From positions 1-44,791 of the forward strand of contig CABSCP010000039.1 in assembly GCA_902476265.1 (NCBI GenBank): a DNA stretch of 44,791 nucleotides, given 5' to 3'. This stretch comes from an uncultured Lachnospiraceae bacterium. Its GTDB lineage: Bacteria > Bacillota > Clostridia > Lachnospirales > Lachnospiraceae. The position numbers and the translations under genes were made by a program. The notes beneath the pieces were generated by a model, which saw nothing but the letters and a program-made list of their open reading frames with translations, made no database searches and had not been told where the DNA came from. The first letter of the stretch is position 1, and the number at the start of each line of letters is the position of its first letter. Positions 14,737-23,778 of this stretch are shown in pieces.

Positions 14737-14774
14737 AAAAAAAGCCCTTCCCTCATTCATAAAGGGAAAGGCTT
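14737..14774 (-). terminator. Rho-independent terminator after ftsZ
   Basis: A 12-bp stem (aagcccttccct 14742-14753 with agggaaaggctt 14763-14774, one G-U pair on the minus strand) is followed by a run of seven T on the minus strand. It separates ftsZ from spoIIGA-sigE. Confidence 0.9.
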
Positions 14775-14808
14775 TGAAAGCGTTTGTAGGAAAACACTAT
14801 AGTAATTC

Positions 14809-16017
14809 TTATTTCTTCTGGAGGAAATCCGGAATCTTCAAGGACTTCTCTTCCACCTTGCTTCTTAAATTGGAAGGAGTCTTCTGAAGGCCCGTCAGGT
14901 TTGTCTTTAAATCGCTGTTGGTATGTACGCCGGGCTGCAGCGGGTTGGTATAAGGTCTTGTAGTGGTCATCCCTGCGGCGTTCACCGTGGTTCTCATGCC
15001 GGACATCCCTGCAGTTCCGGAAACGATGGGTTTCTTTGCAAAAGAAGAAGAAAACCGGGATGCGGGCGTTTCATCAATGCCTGTGGCGATCACCGTGATC
15101 CGGCAATAATCCGCCTGGTTGGAATCATACATCGCGCCGAAGATGATATTCACATCGTCCCCTGTGATCTCTCTCACATAATCAACCGCATCGGAAGCGT
15201 CGAACATGGAAATATCGCCGGATACGTTGATGATGATATCCGTAGCGCCTGCGATGGTGGTTTCCAGAAGGGGGCTCTCCACCGCTTCCTTCACCGCCTG
15301 CACTGCCTTATCGTCGCCCTTGCCCTCACCGATACCGATATGGGCAATCCCTTTCTCCCGCATGACGGTCTGGACATCGGCAAAGTCCAGATTGATGACT
15401 GCGGGAACATTAATCAGGTCGGTAATTCCCTGCACCGCCTGCTGAAGGACTTCATCCGCCTTCATCAGCGCTTCCGGCATGCTCGTCCGCTTATCCACAA
15501 TTTCCAGGATCTTGTCATTGGGGATCACAATAAGGGTATCGACGCTGTCGCGCAGCTTCTCGATCCCCGACATCGCATTATTCATACGGGTCTTGGCTTC
15601 AAACCGGAAAGGCTTTGTCACAACGCCCACGGTAAGGATTCCCTTATCCTTGGCCAGCTTGGCCACAACAGGAGCAGCACCGGTACCGGTACCGCCGCCC
15701 ATTCCGCATGTGACGAAAACCATATCCACGCCATCCAGTGACTTCGCAATCTCCTCCGAACTCTCTTCCGCCGCCTGTTCACCGATCTCCGGCTTCGCTC
15801 CGGCGCCTAATCCCTTTGTCAGTTTCTCTCCGATCTGTAAGTGTTTCTCCGCTTTGCAGAACTGCAATGCCTGTTTATCCGTATTAACTCCAATGAACTC
15901 CACACCGTCAATCTTTTCATCAATCATTCTATTCACAGCATTGTTGCCCGCGCCGCCAACGCCGATCACAAGGATCTTGGCTGCAGACTCAGCATCATTT
16001 ACTTTAATTTCAAGCAA
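14809..16017 (-). CDS. ftsZ: cell division protein FtsZ
   Basis: A 402-residue tubulin-like GTPase that forms the division ring. Seen are VIGVGGAGNNAVNRM, the GTP-binding signature GGGTGTG (in TCGMGGGTGTGAAPVV), and NLDFADVQTVM with the T7-loop residues. A variable linker and the conserved C-terminal peptide LKIPDFLQKK follow. I place the start at TTG 16017 (MLEIKV...), because AAGGAGG lies 8 bp upstream. The ATG six codons earlier (16035) has its SD too close. It has its own promoter at 16059-16087 and its own terminator. Confidence 0.97.
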   Translation of the reverse strand: MLEIKVNDAESAAKILVIGVGGAGNNAVNRMIDEKIDGVEFIGVNTDKQALQFCKAEKHLQIGEKLTKGLGAGAKPEIGEQAAEESSEEIAKSLDGVDMVFVTCGMGGGTGTGAAPVVAKLAKDKGILTVGVVTKPFRFEAKTRMNNAMSGIEKLRDSVDTLIVIPNDKILEIVDKRTSMPEALMKADEVLQQAVQGITDLINVPAVINLDFADVQTVMREKGIAHIGIGEGKGDDKAVQAVKEAVESPLLETTIAGATDIIINVSGDISMFDASDAVDYVREITGDDVNIIFGAMYDSNQADYCRITVIATGIDETPASRFSSSFAKKPIVSGTAGMSGMRTTVNAAGMTTTRPYTNPLQPGVHTNSDLKTNLTGLQKTPSNLRSKVEEKSLKIPDFLQKK

Positions 16018-16058
16018 GGGTTTATCCTCCTTCATTCCTCAATAACTCCACAGTAAAT

Positions 16059-16087
16059 ATCATATAATCATTTTGACAAATGCGCAA
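16059..16087 (-). promoter_or_regulatory. promoter of ftsZ
   Basis: Minus strand -35 TTGCGC (16082-16087), 17-bp spacer, -10 TATGAT (16059-16064), about 42 bp upstream of the TTG start. A single AAAGTGG, like one MraZ half-box, abuts the -35. With one copy only I do not call it a MraZ operator. Confidence 0.6.
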
Positions 16088-16111
16088 CCACTTTTTTTAA
16101 AATCTTTTCAA

Positions 16112-16984
16112 TTATCCGTCCTTTTCAAATGTAATATTTTTCCGGTCGTCCGAATAACTTTCCATTTTCAGCACTCCGCTTTTTCCCTGAAGGCTCGGCA
16201 GTATCAACTGCAGACGCATGATTTTTTCCTCCAGGTTTCCGGTTCCCAGCCTCACCCGCACCCGGTCGAAATATAGCGTAATTTCAAAGGATTCATTGAA
16301 ATAGATCTTGTCCGTGCTGATATCGTACTTGGACAACATTTGTGTGATGGAAAGGATCTGCTGGAAAATGGAATCATTTTCCACCGGCAGCGGCTCATAC
16401 AAAACCACATGGTCAAATTTGACTCCCGTCACCTGGGGAACGCCCTGGGTTCTGGTTTCCGAGGATTCCACCACAATCCCCTCCCTGTCGAAATACATAT
16501 ATCTTCCCATGTATTCCACATACCCTGCCACTGATTTTTCGTATACCATGATGGTGATGGTGTCGGGCGACACCACCTTAACGCTCATCGTTTCTATAAA
16601 CGGAATGTTTTTTATTTCCCTGTTCCTGTATTTTAAGGAAAGATAGAGGGAATTATAGGAAAGCCTGTCCGTCAGCACCATCTCCACAATCTCTTCTCTG
16701 GAGTAATGGACATTTCCCTCCACCTGTATATTTTCCACCCTGTAATTTTTCCAGATAAAAAAGACGACGGCAGCCAGCAGGCAGACCGCCCCCAGGCTTC
16801 CGAAGAGAACCGCTTTCCTCCCTTTTGAAATCCGGGAAATGCCGGAAGAAAGGGAAGTTCCCTTCCCTCCGTATGCGCCCGTGCCTTTTCCTTTGGAAAC
16901 GGCTTTTCTGCCGGCGCTGCCCTGTTTATTCTTTTTACCGGACTTGCCTCCGGCCACCAGCTTAAAATTCTGTTTCCCTGCCAA
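16112..16984 (-). CDS. ftsQ: cell division protein FtsQ/DivIB
   Basis: A 290-residue single-pass division protein. The basic cytoplasmic tail (1-55) is rich in Lys and Gly, the membrane helix is at about 57-78, and a POTRA domain follows (VENIQVEGNVHYSREEIVEMV, 83-150). The beta domain of DivIB completes the extracellular part. It links the FtsL/DivIC complex to the septal synthase. It starts with TTG behind TTTAGGAGC and overlaps the end of murA by 23 bp. Confidence 0.9.
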   Translation of the reverse strand: MAGKQNFKLVAGGKSGKKNKQGSAGRKAVSKGKGTGAYGGKGTSLSSGISRISKGRKAVLFGSLGAVCLLAAVVFFIWKNYRVENIQVEGNVHYSREEIVEMVLTDRLSYNSLYLSLKYRNREIKNIPFIETMSVKVVSPDTITIMVYEKSVAGYVEYMGRYMYFDREGIVVESSETRTQGVPQVTGVKFDHVVLYEPLPVENDSIFQQILSITQMLSKYDISTDKIYFNESFEITLYFDRVRVRLGTGNLEEKIMRLQLILPSLQGKSGVLKMESYSDDRKNITFEKDG

Positions 16985-18227
16985 TGTCTGCTCCTAAACT
17001 CTTCAAATCTCTGACGATATCCTCGTAACCGCGTTCGATAAAATGGCGGTTATACACCTGTGTCACTCCCCGGGCACAGACGCCGGCAAGCACCAGCGCG
17101 GCCCCGCCGCGCAGTTCCTGCGCAGTCACGCTGCAGCCTTCCAGCTGTCTGCCTCCTGCCATTTCCGCCTGGTTTTCCCGCACTTGTATGCCGGCTCCCA
17201 TACGGTTTAACTCCCCGGCAACGGCAAATCTGCCGTTAAAAATCCGTTCCCTGACGCCGCTTTTTGATTCTGCCTGGCATAACACCGTCAGAAGGGGCGA
17301 CTGCAGGTCCGTGGGAAAGGCCGGATACACCCCGGTTTCCAGATAACCCGGGGAACGGATTTTTCCTTTTCTTTCCACCAAAATGCCGTTCCAGTCAGGT
17401 TCAATTCTGGCTCCCATAAACCGGGCCAGCTCCAGTACACTTGTCAGTTGTCCTGCCGGCGCATTCCGCAAAAAAGCGCTGCCTCCCGCCGCCAGCACAC
17501 CCAGCAGATAGGTGCCCGCCACAATCCTGTCGGCTTCCACCCGGTAGGTGCTCGCGTGTAGTTTCTTCACGCCTTCCACCGTAATATGGCCGCTTCCTCC
17601 GCCCGTCACCCGGGCTCCCGCCCCGTTTAAAAAATCGCACAGACAGCGGATCTCCGGTTCCATGGCGCAGCGGTAAATCTCCGTCACTCCACGGGCCAGT
17701 ACCGCGGCGAGTATGGTATTTTCGGTAGCCCCCACACTGGGAAAAGGCAGCACCACCGTGGTGCCTCTCAGCACATCCGCTCTGGCGGCCAGGTTTTCCT
17801 GCTCCCGATCCTCTTTAAAAACCGCTCCCAGCTTCTTTAACGCATCCATATGCATGTTGATGGGCCGGTCCCCGATCACGCAGCCTCCGGGATAATGCAG
17901 ATAAATTTCCCCGCACCTTCCCAGCATGGGCCCTGCCAGAATCACAGAGGAACGCATCCTTGTCACATACTCCTTCGGAAGATGGTTTCCCGTAATCTGT
18001 GAAGCGTCTATGGTCAGCGTACTCCCCTGTCTGGACACTTTTGCGCCCACACACTTTAAAATCTCACACATACATGAGACATCTGAAATTTCAGGACAAT
18101 TTATCAGTGTCGTAACGCCCGGCACCAGCACGCTGGCCGCCATAACCGGCAGCGCTGCATTCTTGGAGCCCTGGATGGAAACCTCTCCCGAAAGAGGGGT
18201 TTTCCCCCGTATCAGTATCGAATCCAA
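16962..18227 (-). CDS. murA: UDP-N-acetylglucosamine 1-carboxyvinyltransferase
   Basis: A 421-residue cytoplasmic enzyme that transfers enolpyruvate from PEP to UDP-GlcNAc, the first committed step of peptidoglycan synthesis and the fosfomycin target. It has SIQGSKNAALP with the conserved Lys near 22 and catalytic Cys116 in GGCVIGDRP, so it should be fosfomycin-sensitive in principle. The UDP-sugar motif RMRSSVILAGPMLGR is present. I choose TTG 18227 (MDSILIRG) because GGGAAGGTGG sits just upstream. The frame is open six codons further to another TTG. Its position in the dcw cluster between ftsW and ftsQ is typical of this lineage. Confidence 0.95.
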   Translation of the reverse strand: MDSILIRGKTPLSGEVSIQGSKNAALPVMAASVLVPGVTTLINCPEISDVSCMCEILKCVGAKVSRQGSTLTIDASQITGNHLPKEYVTRMRSSVILAGPMLGRCGEIYLHYPGGCVIGDRPINMHMDALKKLGAVFKEDREQENLAARADVLRGTTVVLPFPSVGATENTILAAVLARGVTEIYRCAMEPEIRCLCDFLNGAGARVTGGGSGHITVEGVKKLHASTYRVEADRIVAGTYLLGVLAAGGSAFLRNAPAGQLTSVLELARFMGARIEPDWNGILVERKGKIRSPGYLETGVYPAFPTDLQSPLLTVLCQAESKSGVRERIFNGRFAVAGELNRMGAGIQVRENQAEMAGGRQLEGCSVTAQELRGGAALVLAGVCARGVTQVYNRHFIERGYEDIVRDLKSLGADIGRETEF

Positions 18228-18332
18228 CTGTCCACCTTCCCGCAATCGAAAATAAGACTTATCTTATTCTATGGGAAAATGGCGGATTGTTGCATCATTT
18301 GTCAAAAACTGTTCCGTAAATCCACAGCCGGT

Positions 18333-19481
18333 TTAAATATCCTTCAGCTTAATGCCCCTGGCCACGCTCATGACCAGCCCCATTTCTATCAGAAGGAACA
18401 TGACGGAAGAACCGCCGTAACTGATGAAAGGGAGAGAAATCCCCGTGTTGGGGATCGTGTTGGTCACCACGGCAATATTTAAGATCACCTGGATTGCGAT
18501 ATGTCCCATGACGCCCACTACCAACAGGGCCCCGAACAGATCTGGCGCATTGTTGGCGATGACCATAAAACGCCAGATCAAAAGGACAAAGATCAGGATC
18601 ACCGCTATGGCCCCAAAAAGGCCCAGTTCCTCGCAGATGACGGAAAATATCATATCGTTCTGCTGTTCCGGCAGATACCCCAGCTTCTGGATACTCTGCC
18701 CCAGCCCTTTGCCGAATATGCCGCCGGAACCGATGGCATAGAGGGCCTGAAGGGTCTGGAACCCTTTTCCGGACGCATAGGCTTCCGGATCCAGCCAGGC
18801 CAGGATGCGGGCGAACCGAAAGCCCATCCCTTCTGCGGAAGATGCTTTGGAGATCATGTATACAATCCCTGCAACTCCTGCCGCTCCAAGTCCGCCTAAA
18901 ACCACAAACCGCTTGTAATCGGGACTTGCCACAAACAGCATCAGAAATGCAATGCCGAAAATGATGATGGCGGAACTCATGTTATCGGTAATCTTCCACA
19001 CAAACAGGCAATGGGGCGCCGCGGATAACAGGATCAGCCAGAAGCCTTTGGCGGTTTTAACCTTTCTGCCCATTTTGCAGATCAGGCTGGCCAAAAAGAG
19101 GATCATGGCCAACTTCGCAATCTCCGCAGGCTGTACGGAAATTCCCAGATTCAGCCATCTTTTCGCGCCGTTTCGTTCCATTCCCAGCGGGCTTAGCACC
19201 AGCAGGATCAATACAGCGGAAACGAGATAGGCCAGCACCGCAAAATGCTCCCAGAAATGATAGGGAATCCTGGAAACCACAAACATGCCGAAAATGCCCA
19301 GGGCCGCCGCAAACCCCTGATGGGTCAGATAGTACATTTCATTCTCCATCTGCACGGCCGCATCGTAGGCGCTGGCCGAATAGATCATCACCAGGCCGAA
19401 GCCCACCAGAAAAAGGATGATGAACAGAAGGCTGTAATCAAAATAGTATTCACTTTTATTCCTGCCTCTTCGTCCTGCCAC
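18333..19481 (-). CDS. ftsW: SEDS peptidoglycan polymerase FtsW
   Basis: A 382-residue SEDS-family glycosyltransferase that polymerises septal glycan from lipid II together with a class B PBP. About ten membrane helices are visible. The family motifs are GFGLVMIYSAS at the start, NGAKRWLNLG, FSVICEELG, GISLPFISYGG and the C-terminal NIAVVTNTIPNTG. It starts with GTG behind GAGGAGTG, four bases after the murD stop. In this position FtsW is likelier than RodA or SpoVE, although SpoVE is closely similar and cannot be excluded in a sporulating organism. Confidence 0.88.
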   Translation of the reverse strand: MAGRRGRNKSEYYFDYSLLFIILFLVGFGLVMIYSASAYDAAVQMENEMYYLTHQGFAAALGIFGMFVVSRIPYHFWEHFAVLAYLVSAVLILLVLSPLGMERNGAKRWLNLGISVQPAEIAKLAMILFLASLICKMGRKVKTAKGFWLILLSAAPHCLFVWKITDNMSSAIIIFGIAFLMLFVASPDYKRFVVLGGLGAAGVAGIVYMISKASSAEGMGFRFARILAWLDPEAYASGKGFQTLQALYAIGSGGIFGKGLGQSIQKLGYLPEQQNDMIFSVICEELGLFGAIAVILIFVLLIWRFMVIANNAPDLFGALLVVGVMGHIAIQVILNIAVVTNTIPNTGISLPFISYGGSSVMFLLIEMGLVMSVARGIKLKDI

Positions 19482-19485
19482 GAAA

Positions 19486-20847
19486 TCACTCCTCTAAGCC
19501 GTTCACATAGTCTTTAAACATCTGTCCCCGCACCTCATAGTTGGGGAACATCCCCCAACTGGCGCAGGCGGGAGATAAGAGCACCGCGTCGCCGGGCCGG
19601 GCGTTTGCCACACAGATATCCATGGCTTCTTCCAGGCTGTCCGCCAGCACCACATCCTGTAAGCCGTGTTTTTTGGCGCAGTCCGCAATCTTCTCCCTGG
19701 TCTGGCCGATGAGCACCAGCAGCTTCACTTTCCCGTCAAAGGCTTCGATCCATTCATCATAGTCGCTTCCCTTGTCATAGCCGCCGCCGATCAGCAGCGT
19801 GGGCCAGCGCATGGCTTTAATGCCCTGAATGGCAGCGTCGGGATTGGTTCCTTTGGAATCGTTATAATAAACAACCCCCTTTTTGACAGCCACATACTCG
19901 ATTCGGTGTTCCACCGCCCGAAAGGACTTCACCACGGAAAGAATGCGTTCCATGGGCGCGCCGAAAGCTGCGCTGACGGCGATGGCAGCCATCACATTTT
20001 CATAATTATGTACGCCCAGCAGGTTCATTTCATGAACGTTTAACAGTTCTTCCCGTCCCTGCCCCAGGTTGCGGCAGATCACATCCCCGTCCAGGTAATA
20101 GCCCCGTTCCAGCTTCCTTTTTGAGGAAAACCAGATCACTTGTGCCGGACACTTTCCGCCGAATTTTGCCAGCCTGTCATCCTCGTAATTTAAAATGCAG
20201 AAATCCTCTTTTGTCTGGTTTTTCGTGACCGCTTCCTTCACCGCCGCATAGTTTTCCATAGTATGATGACGGTTTAAATGGTCCGGCGTGATGTTTAAGA
20301 TGGCAGACACCGCCGGATGAATGGTCTCCGTGGTCTCCAGCTGGAAACTGCTGATCTCCGCCACGGTCACGCTGTCCTCTCTCATCTTTAAGGCTTCTCC
20401 GGTGTAAGGTGTGCCGATATTGCCCACCACGAAAACGGAAGGGAAGCACTGTTTCATAATCTCCCCCACCAATGTGGTGGTGGTGGTTTTGCCGTTGGTG
20501 CCGGTGATGGCAATCACCCTGCCTCTGCCATAATGCCAGGCCAGCTCCACTTCCCCCCATACGGGGATGCCCGCCGCCCGGAAGCGTTCTATAAAGGGGG
20601 TATCCACCGGGACTCCCGGGCTCACCGCCGCCAGGGAAATTTCCTTTAAAAGGGCATCGGGAACCTCTCCCAGCACGATCTGCGTCTTTTCCGAAAGCCC
20701 TGCCTTTTCCTTCAGTTCCTCCTGATTCAGCTCTGTATTTCCGTCATATAAAACCGGCACCGCTCCCGCCGCTTCCAGCAGACCGGCCGCGCCGATCCCG
20801 CTCTTCCCGCAGCCGATGACCAGCACTTTTTTACCCTGTAAATCCAT
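19486..20847 (-). CDS. murD: UDP-N-acetylmuramoylalanine--D-glutamate ligase
   Basis: A 453-residue Mur ligase that adds D-glutamate to UDP-MurNAc-L-Ala with ATP. The N-terminal Rossmann domain reads KKVLVIGCGKSGIGAA. The central ATPase has the P-loop ITGTNGKTTTT, and NITPDHLNRH carries metal/substrate residues. The C-terminal domain contains YNDSKGTNPDA and LSPACASWGMF. The ATG at 20847 with AGGCGG upstream is preferred. The longer open frame (37 more codons) would overlap mraY and lacks similarity. Confidence 0.96.
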   Translation of the reverse strand: MDLQGKKVLVIGCGKSGIGAAGLLEAAGAVPVLYDGNTELNQEELKEKAGLSEKTQIVLGEVPDALLKEISLAAVSPGVPVDTPFIERFRAAGIPVWGEVELAWHYGRGRVIAITGTNGKTTTTTLVGEIMKQCFPSVFVVGNIGTPYTGEALKMREDSVTVAEISSFQLETTETIHPAVSAILNITPDHLNRHHTMENYAAVKEAVTKNQTKEDFCILNYEDDRLAKFGGKCPAQVIWFSSKRKLERGYYLDGDVICRNLGQGREELLNVHEMNLLGVHNYENVMAAIAVSAAFGAPMERILSVVKSFRAVEHRIEYVAVKKGVVYYNDSKGTNPDAAIQGIKAMRWPTLLIGGGYDKGSDYDEWIEAFDGKVKLLVLIGQTREKIADCAKKHGLQDVVLADSLEEAMDICVANARPGDAVLLSPACASWGMFPNYEVRGQMFKDYVNGLEE

Positions 20848-20873
20848 ATTAAAAACCGCCTTTCTTTCTATTC

Positions 20874-21830
20874 TCAAAGCCCCGCCAGCGCCAGCAGGCA
20901 CAAAAGCGCCGTGATGATGGAAAACACCGCCACGACCCTGGTTTCCGACCAGCCGCACAATTCAAAATGATGGTGGATGGGCGCCATCTTAAAAATCCGC
21001 CTTCCGCCGCTCACTTTAAAATAAACCACCTGCAGGATGACGGATAAGACCTCCGCCATATAGATGAATCCCACAATGGGAATGAACAGGGGCATCTGCA
21101 GAAGATACGCCGTCCCCGCCACAAAGCCGCCCAGCGCCAGAGAACCGGTGTCTCCCATGAACACGCTGGCAGGATGCACATTGAACAGCAAAAATCCCAA
21201 AAGCCCTCCGGCCACCGCACAGGTGATGGGTTCGATCCCGCTGTTTGTGCCGATGGCCACCACGGAAAAGAATACCGCTACCAGCACCGTCACGCTGCCG
21301 GCCAGCCCATCCAGTCCGTCCGTAAAATTGGTCCCGTTCACGGTGCCGATCACAACAAAAAACAGGATGGGAAGATTCCAGATTCCAAAATCCAGCATCT
21401 TTCCCGGCAGAAACGGAACTTTCATAGCGAGCGGCATCCCCAGATATCCGGTGATATAGTAGGCAAACACCCCTGTCACCACCAGCTGCCCCAGCATTTT
21501 CTGAGAAGGGGTCAGCCCCATGGAGCGCTTCAGTACCACCTTGATATAATCATCCAAAAATCCCACCAGGCCAAAGCCCAGGGTCAAAAACAGGATAGGG
21601 ATGATCTTCGGGTTATCCTTCATAAAGAAGAGACAGGCGGCCACCACACCCGCCATGAACAGGATTCCTCCCATGGTGGGCGTACCGTTTTTCTTCAAAT
21701 GGCTCTGGGGCCCCTCATCCCGTATGGTCTGCCCCACTTTCAGCTTTCGTAAAAAAGGAATCACAACCGGCCCTAAAACGGCGCTCACGCCGAATGAAAT
21801 GAGAACCGGAAGTATGATAGATGTTTTCAT
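20874..21830 (-). CDS. mraY: phospho-N-acetylmuramoyl-pentapeptide-transferase
   Basis: A 318-residue polytopic enzyme that makes lipid I from UDP-MurNAc-pentapeptide and undecaprenyl phosphate. About ten membrane helices alternate with conserved cytosolic loops: GTPTMGGILF, FLDDYIKV (Asp pair), NGTNFTDGLDGLA, FMGDTGSLALGG, and the histidine motif PIHHHFELCGWSE. All catalytic Asp and His residues expected for the family are visible. It lies between the SpoVD-like PBP and murD on the leftward dcw transcript. Confidence 0.97.
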   Translation of the reverse strand: MKTSIILPVLISFGVSAVLGPVVIPFLRKLKVGQTIRDEGPQSHLKKNGTPTMGGILFMAGVVAACLFFMKDNPKIIPILFLTLGFGLVGFLDDYIKVVLKRSMGLTPSQKMLGQLVVTGVFAYYITGYLGMPLAMKVPFLPGKMLDFGIWNLPILFFVVIGTVNGTNFTDGLDGLAGSVTVLVAVFFSVVAIGTNSGIEPITCAVAGGLLGFLLFNVHPASVFMGDTGSLALGGFVAGTAYLLQMPLFIPIVGFIYMAEVLSVILQVVYFKVSGGRRIFKMAPIHHHFELCGWSETRVVAVFSIITALLCLLALAGL

Positions 21831-21864
21831 TTTCTATTCTGTCCCTTTCCTTATAGAATAGCGT

Positions 21865-23724
21865 TTACCCTTGATTATACTCCACCTTGTCAAGATACGG
21901 AAGAATATTTTCAAAAAGCTGTCGCACGACGGGCGCTGCGATCTGTCCGCCGTAATAAACCCCTTTCGGATTGCGGATGATGCACAGCGCCAGCACTTTG
22001 GGATCTTCCGCCGGAGCGAATCCCAGGAAGGAAGAAATATACCTTCCGGTTCCCCGTGGCAGGGTTTCGCTGGTAGCCGTTTTGCCGCCCACATGATAGC
22101 CCTCCACCTTTCCGTTTTTTCCGCCTCCGTTTTCCACCACCTGAAACAGGATGGCCCGAAGCCTCTCACTGGTATTTTCTGAAATAATCCCTTTTTTTAC
22201 CGGATATTCAAAGGTGTTTGTCACCTCTCCCGCTTCATTGACGGTTTTGACGCCGAAGTGGGGCGTGATCCTGTTTCCCCCGTTTATGAGGGAGCACACC
22301 GTGGCCGCCAGCTGGATGGGCGTAATCTGGAAAGACTGGCCGAAGGATACCGTAGCCAGCTCCACAGGGCCCATATTTTCCTTTTTGTGCATGATGGTGG
22401 AGGCTTCCCCGGGCAGATCGATGCCGGTTTTCTTTTTCAGGCCGAACTGCTCAAAATAGTGGTAATAGCGGTCCACACCCAGCCGCAGCCCTACCGTGAC
22501 AAAAACCGGGTTGCAGGAATTCATGGTTCCCTGGACGAAGGTTTCCGCCCCATGTCCCTGTACCTTTGCACATCGGATTTTTCTGTCATCCACCACGATA
22601 AAGCCCGGGCAGCTAAAGGTGTCCTCTTCCGTCACCACCCCTTCCTCCAGAGCGGCGGATGCGGTGATGATCTTAAACGCCGATCCCGGTTCGTAAGTGT
22701 CATTAATGCATGCATTCCGCCACATCCGGTTCAAATAGTCCTGCTTTCTCTTTTCCGCCAGCGCGGCAGGGTCTTGTGCTGCCGTTTCCGCCTCCTGCTC
22801 CGTGGTTTCCTCCTGAGTTCCCAGCGCCTGTTCTTCCGCCTTCTTTTGCTCTTCCTTTTCCCTTTTTTCCTGTTCTTCTTTTTCCATGGCAGTGATCATT
22901 CCTTCCGAAAGGGTGAAGGGATCATTGAGATTGTACTCCGGCACATCCACCATGGCCAGGATTTCCCCATTTTTCGGCCGGATCACCAGAATGGAAACGC
23001 TTTCCGCTTCCTTGGCTTTCATCACCTGCTGGGCCAGCTGTGTGGCATACTGCTGGATATTGATGTCCATACTGATGCAGAGGTCATCGCCGTTTTGCGG
23101 TTCGATCCGGCTTTCCCCTTCTTCCGAAATTTCCACGCCTTTCGCGTCGGTCATTTCCAGAATCAGGCCTGCCTTTCCTTTCAGCTGCTCTTCATAGCTG
23201 CTCTCCAGGGCCAGAATCCCCTGGTTATCGCCGCCGGTAAACCCCAGCACTTTCGAGGCCAGTTCATCGTAGGGATAATAGCGCTTATAATCCTCGTCCA
23301 CCTTGACTCCATCCAGTTTATAGGCGCGGATGGCATCCCCGGTTTCCTTTTCCACATTGCTTTTCACCTTTTCTATGGAAGAAACCTTTTCCACGCGCTT
23401 TCGCACCTTTTCTTCCGGCAGATCCAGCTCATCGCATAAAACAGCAATCACTTTTTCGGGATCTTTGATCTGGTTATGGATCACGGAAATTGTACAGACC
23501 GTCCTGCTGTCGGCCAGCACAGCGCCGGTGGCATCCAGGATCCTGCCCCGCCTGGCTTTGATTTTCCTTTCCCTCTGATGGAGGTCTTCCGCCATCTGGG
23601 AATAATGTTCCGACTGGAACACCATCAGATAGACCACTCTGACCGACAGCCCTGCAAACAGCAGCACACAGATCAGAAATGCGGTAACAATCTTCTTTCT
23701 ATGGTAAGTTTTGCTTTTTTCCAT
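21865..23724 (-). CDS. class B penicillin-binding protein (SpoVD/FtsI-like transpeptidase)
   Basis: A 619-residue bifunctional-topology PBP with a basic N-terminus, one membrane anchor (about 10-35), a PBP dimerisation domain (RRGRILDATGAVLADS onward) and a transpeptidase domain. Catalytic motifs are SAFK (Ser348, Lys351) and SCN (403-405). The third motif reads KTA (548-550, GGKTATSE) instead of the usual KTG. A charged Glu/Lys-rich insertion of about 45 residues precedes the SxxK motif. There is no PASTA domain. The ATG at 23724 is chosen: GAGG lies six bases upstream but inside a terminator-like hairpin. The frame stays open 35 codons upstream without a good ribosome site. SpoVD versus vegetative FtsI cannot be settled here. 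Confidence 0.88.
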   Translation of the reverse strand: MEKSKTYHRKKIVTAFLICVLLFAGLSVRVVYLMVFQSEHYSQMAEDLHQRERKIKARRGRILDATGAVLADSRTVCTISVIHNQIKDPEKVIAVLCDELDLPEEKVRKRVEKVSSIEKVKSNVEKETGDAIRAYKLDGVKVDEDYKRYYPYDELASKVLGFTGGDNQGILALESSYEEQLKGKAGLILEMTDAKGVEISEEGESRIEPQNGDDLCISMDINIQQYATQLAQQVMKAKEAESVSILVIRPKNGEILAMVDVPEYNLNDPFTLSEGMITAMEKEEQEKREKEEQKKAEEQALGTQEETTEQEAETAAQDPAALAEKRKQDYLNRMWRNACINDTYEPGSAFKIITASAALEEGVVTEEDTFSCPGFIVVDDRKIRCAKVQGHGAETFVQGTMNSCNPVFVTVGLRLGVDRYYHYFEQFGLKKKTGIDLPGEASTIMHKKENMGPVELATVSFGQSFQITPIQLAATVCSLINGGNRITPHFGVKTVNEAGEVTNTFEYPVKKGIISENTSERLRAILFQVVENGGGKNGKVEGYHVGGKTATSETLPRGTGRYISSFLGFAPAEDPKVLALCIIRNPKGVYYGGQIAAPVVRQLFENILPYLDKVEYNQG

Positions 23725-23778
23725 AAAAAACCTCATAGACCGGTTATTATTATAATTTATTAACCGGTCTATGAGGTT
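23723..23778 (-). terminator. 18-bp terminator/attenuator hairpin sequestering the downstream PBP ribosome site
   Basis: Arms 23729-23746 and 23761-23778 are perfectly complementary over 18 bp with a 14-nt A/T loop. On the minus strand the 3' arm ends in GAGG and is followed by TTTTTT and then ATG of the next gene. The structure is therefore an intrinsic terminator whose 3' arm also contains the only SD for the downstream PBP. It lies 10 bp after the upstream PBP stop. Confidence 0.85.

Noticed and set aside
14923..15741. Rightward 272-codon ORF antisense to ftsZ
   Set aside because: Antisense shadow of ftsZ, rich in His/Cys/Gly without any motif.
22258..23439. Rightward 393-codon ORF antisense to the SpoVD-like PBP
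   Set aside because: It is a shadow of the strongly supported leftward PBP gene; its composition (Arg, His, Phe, Leu) is typical of an antisense frame and no SD is present.
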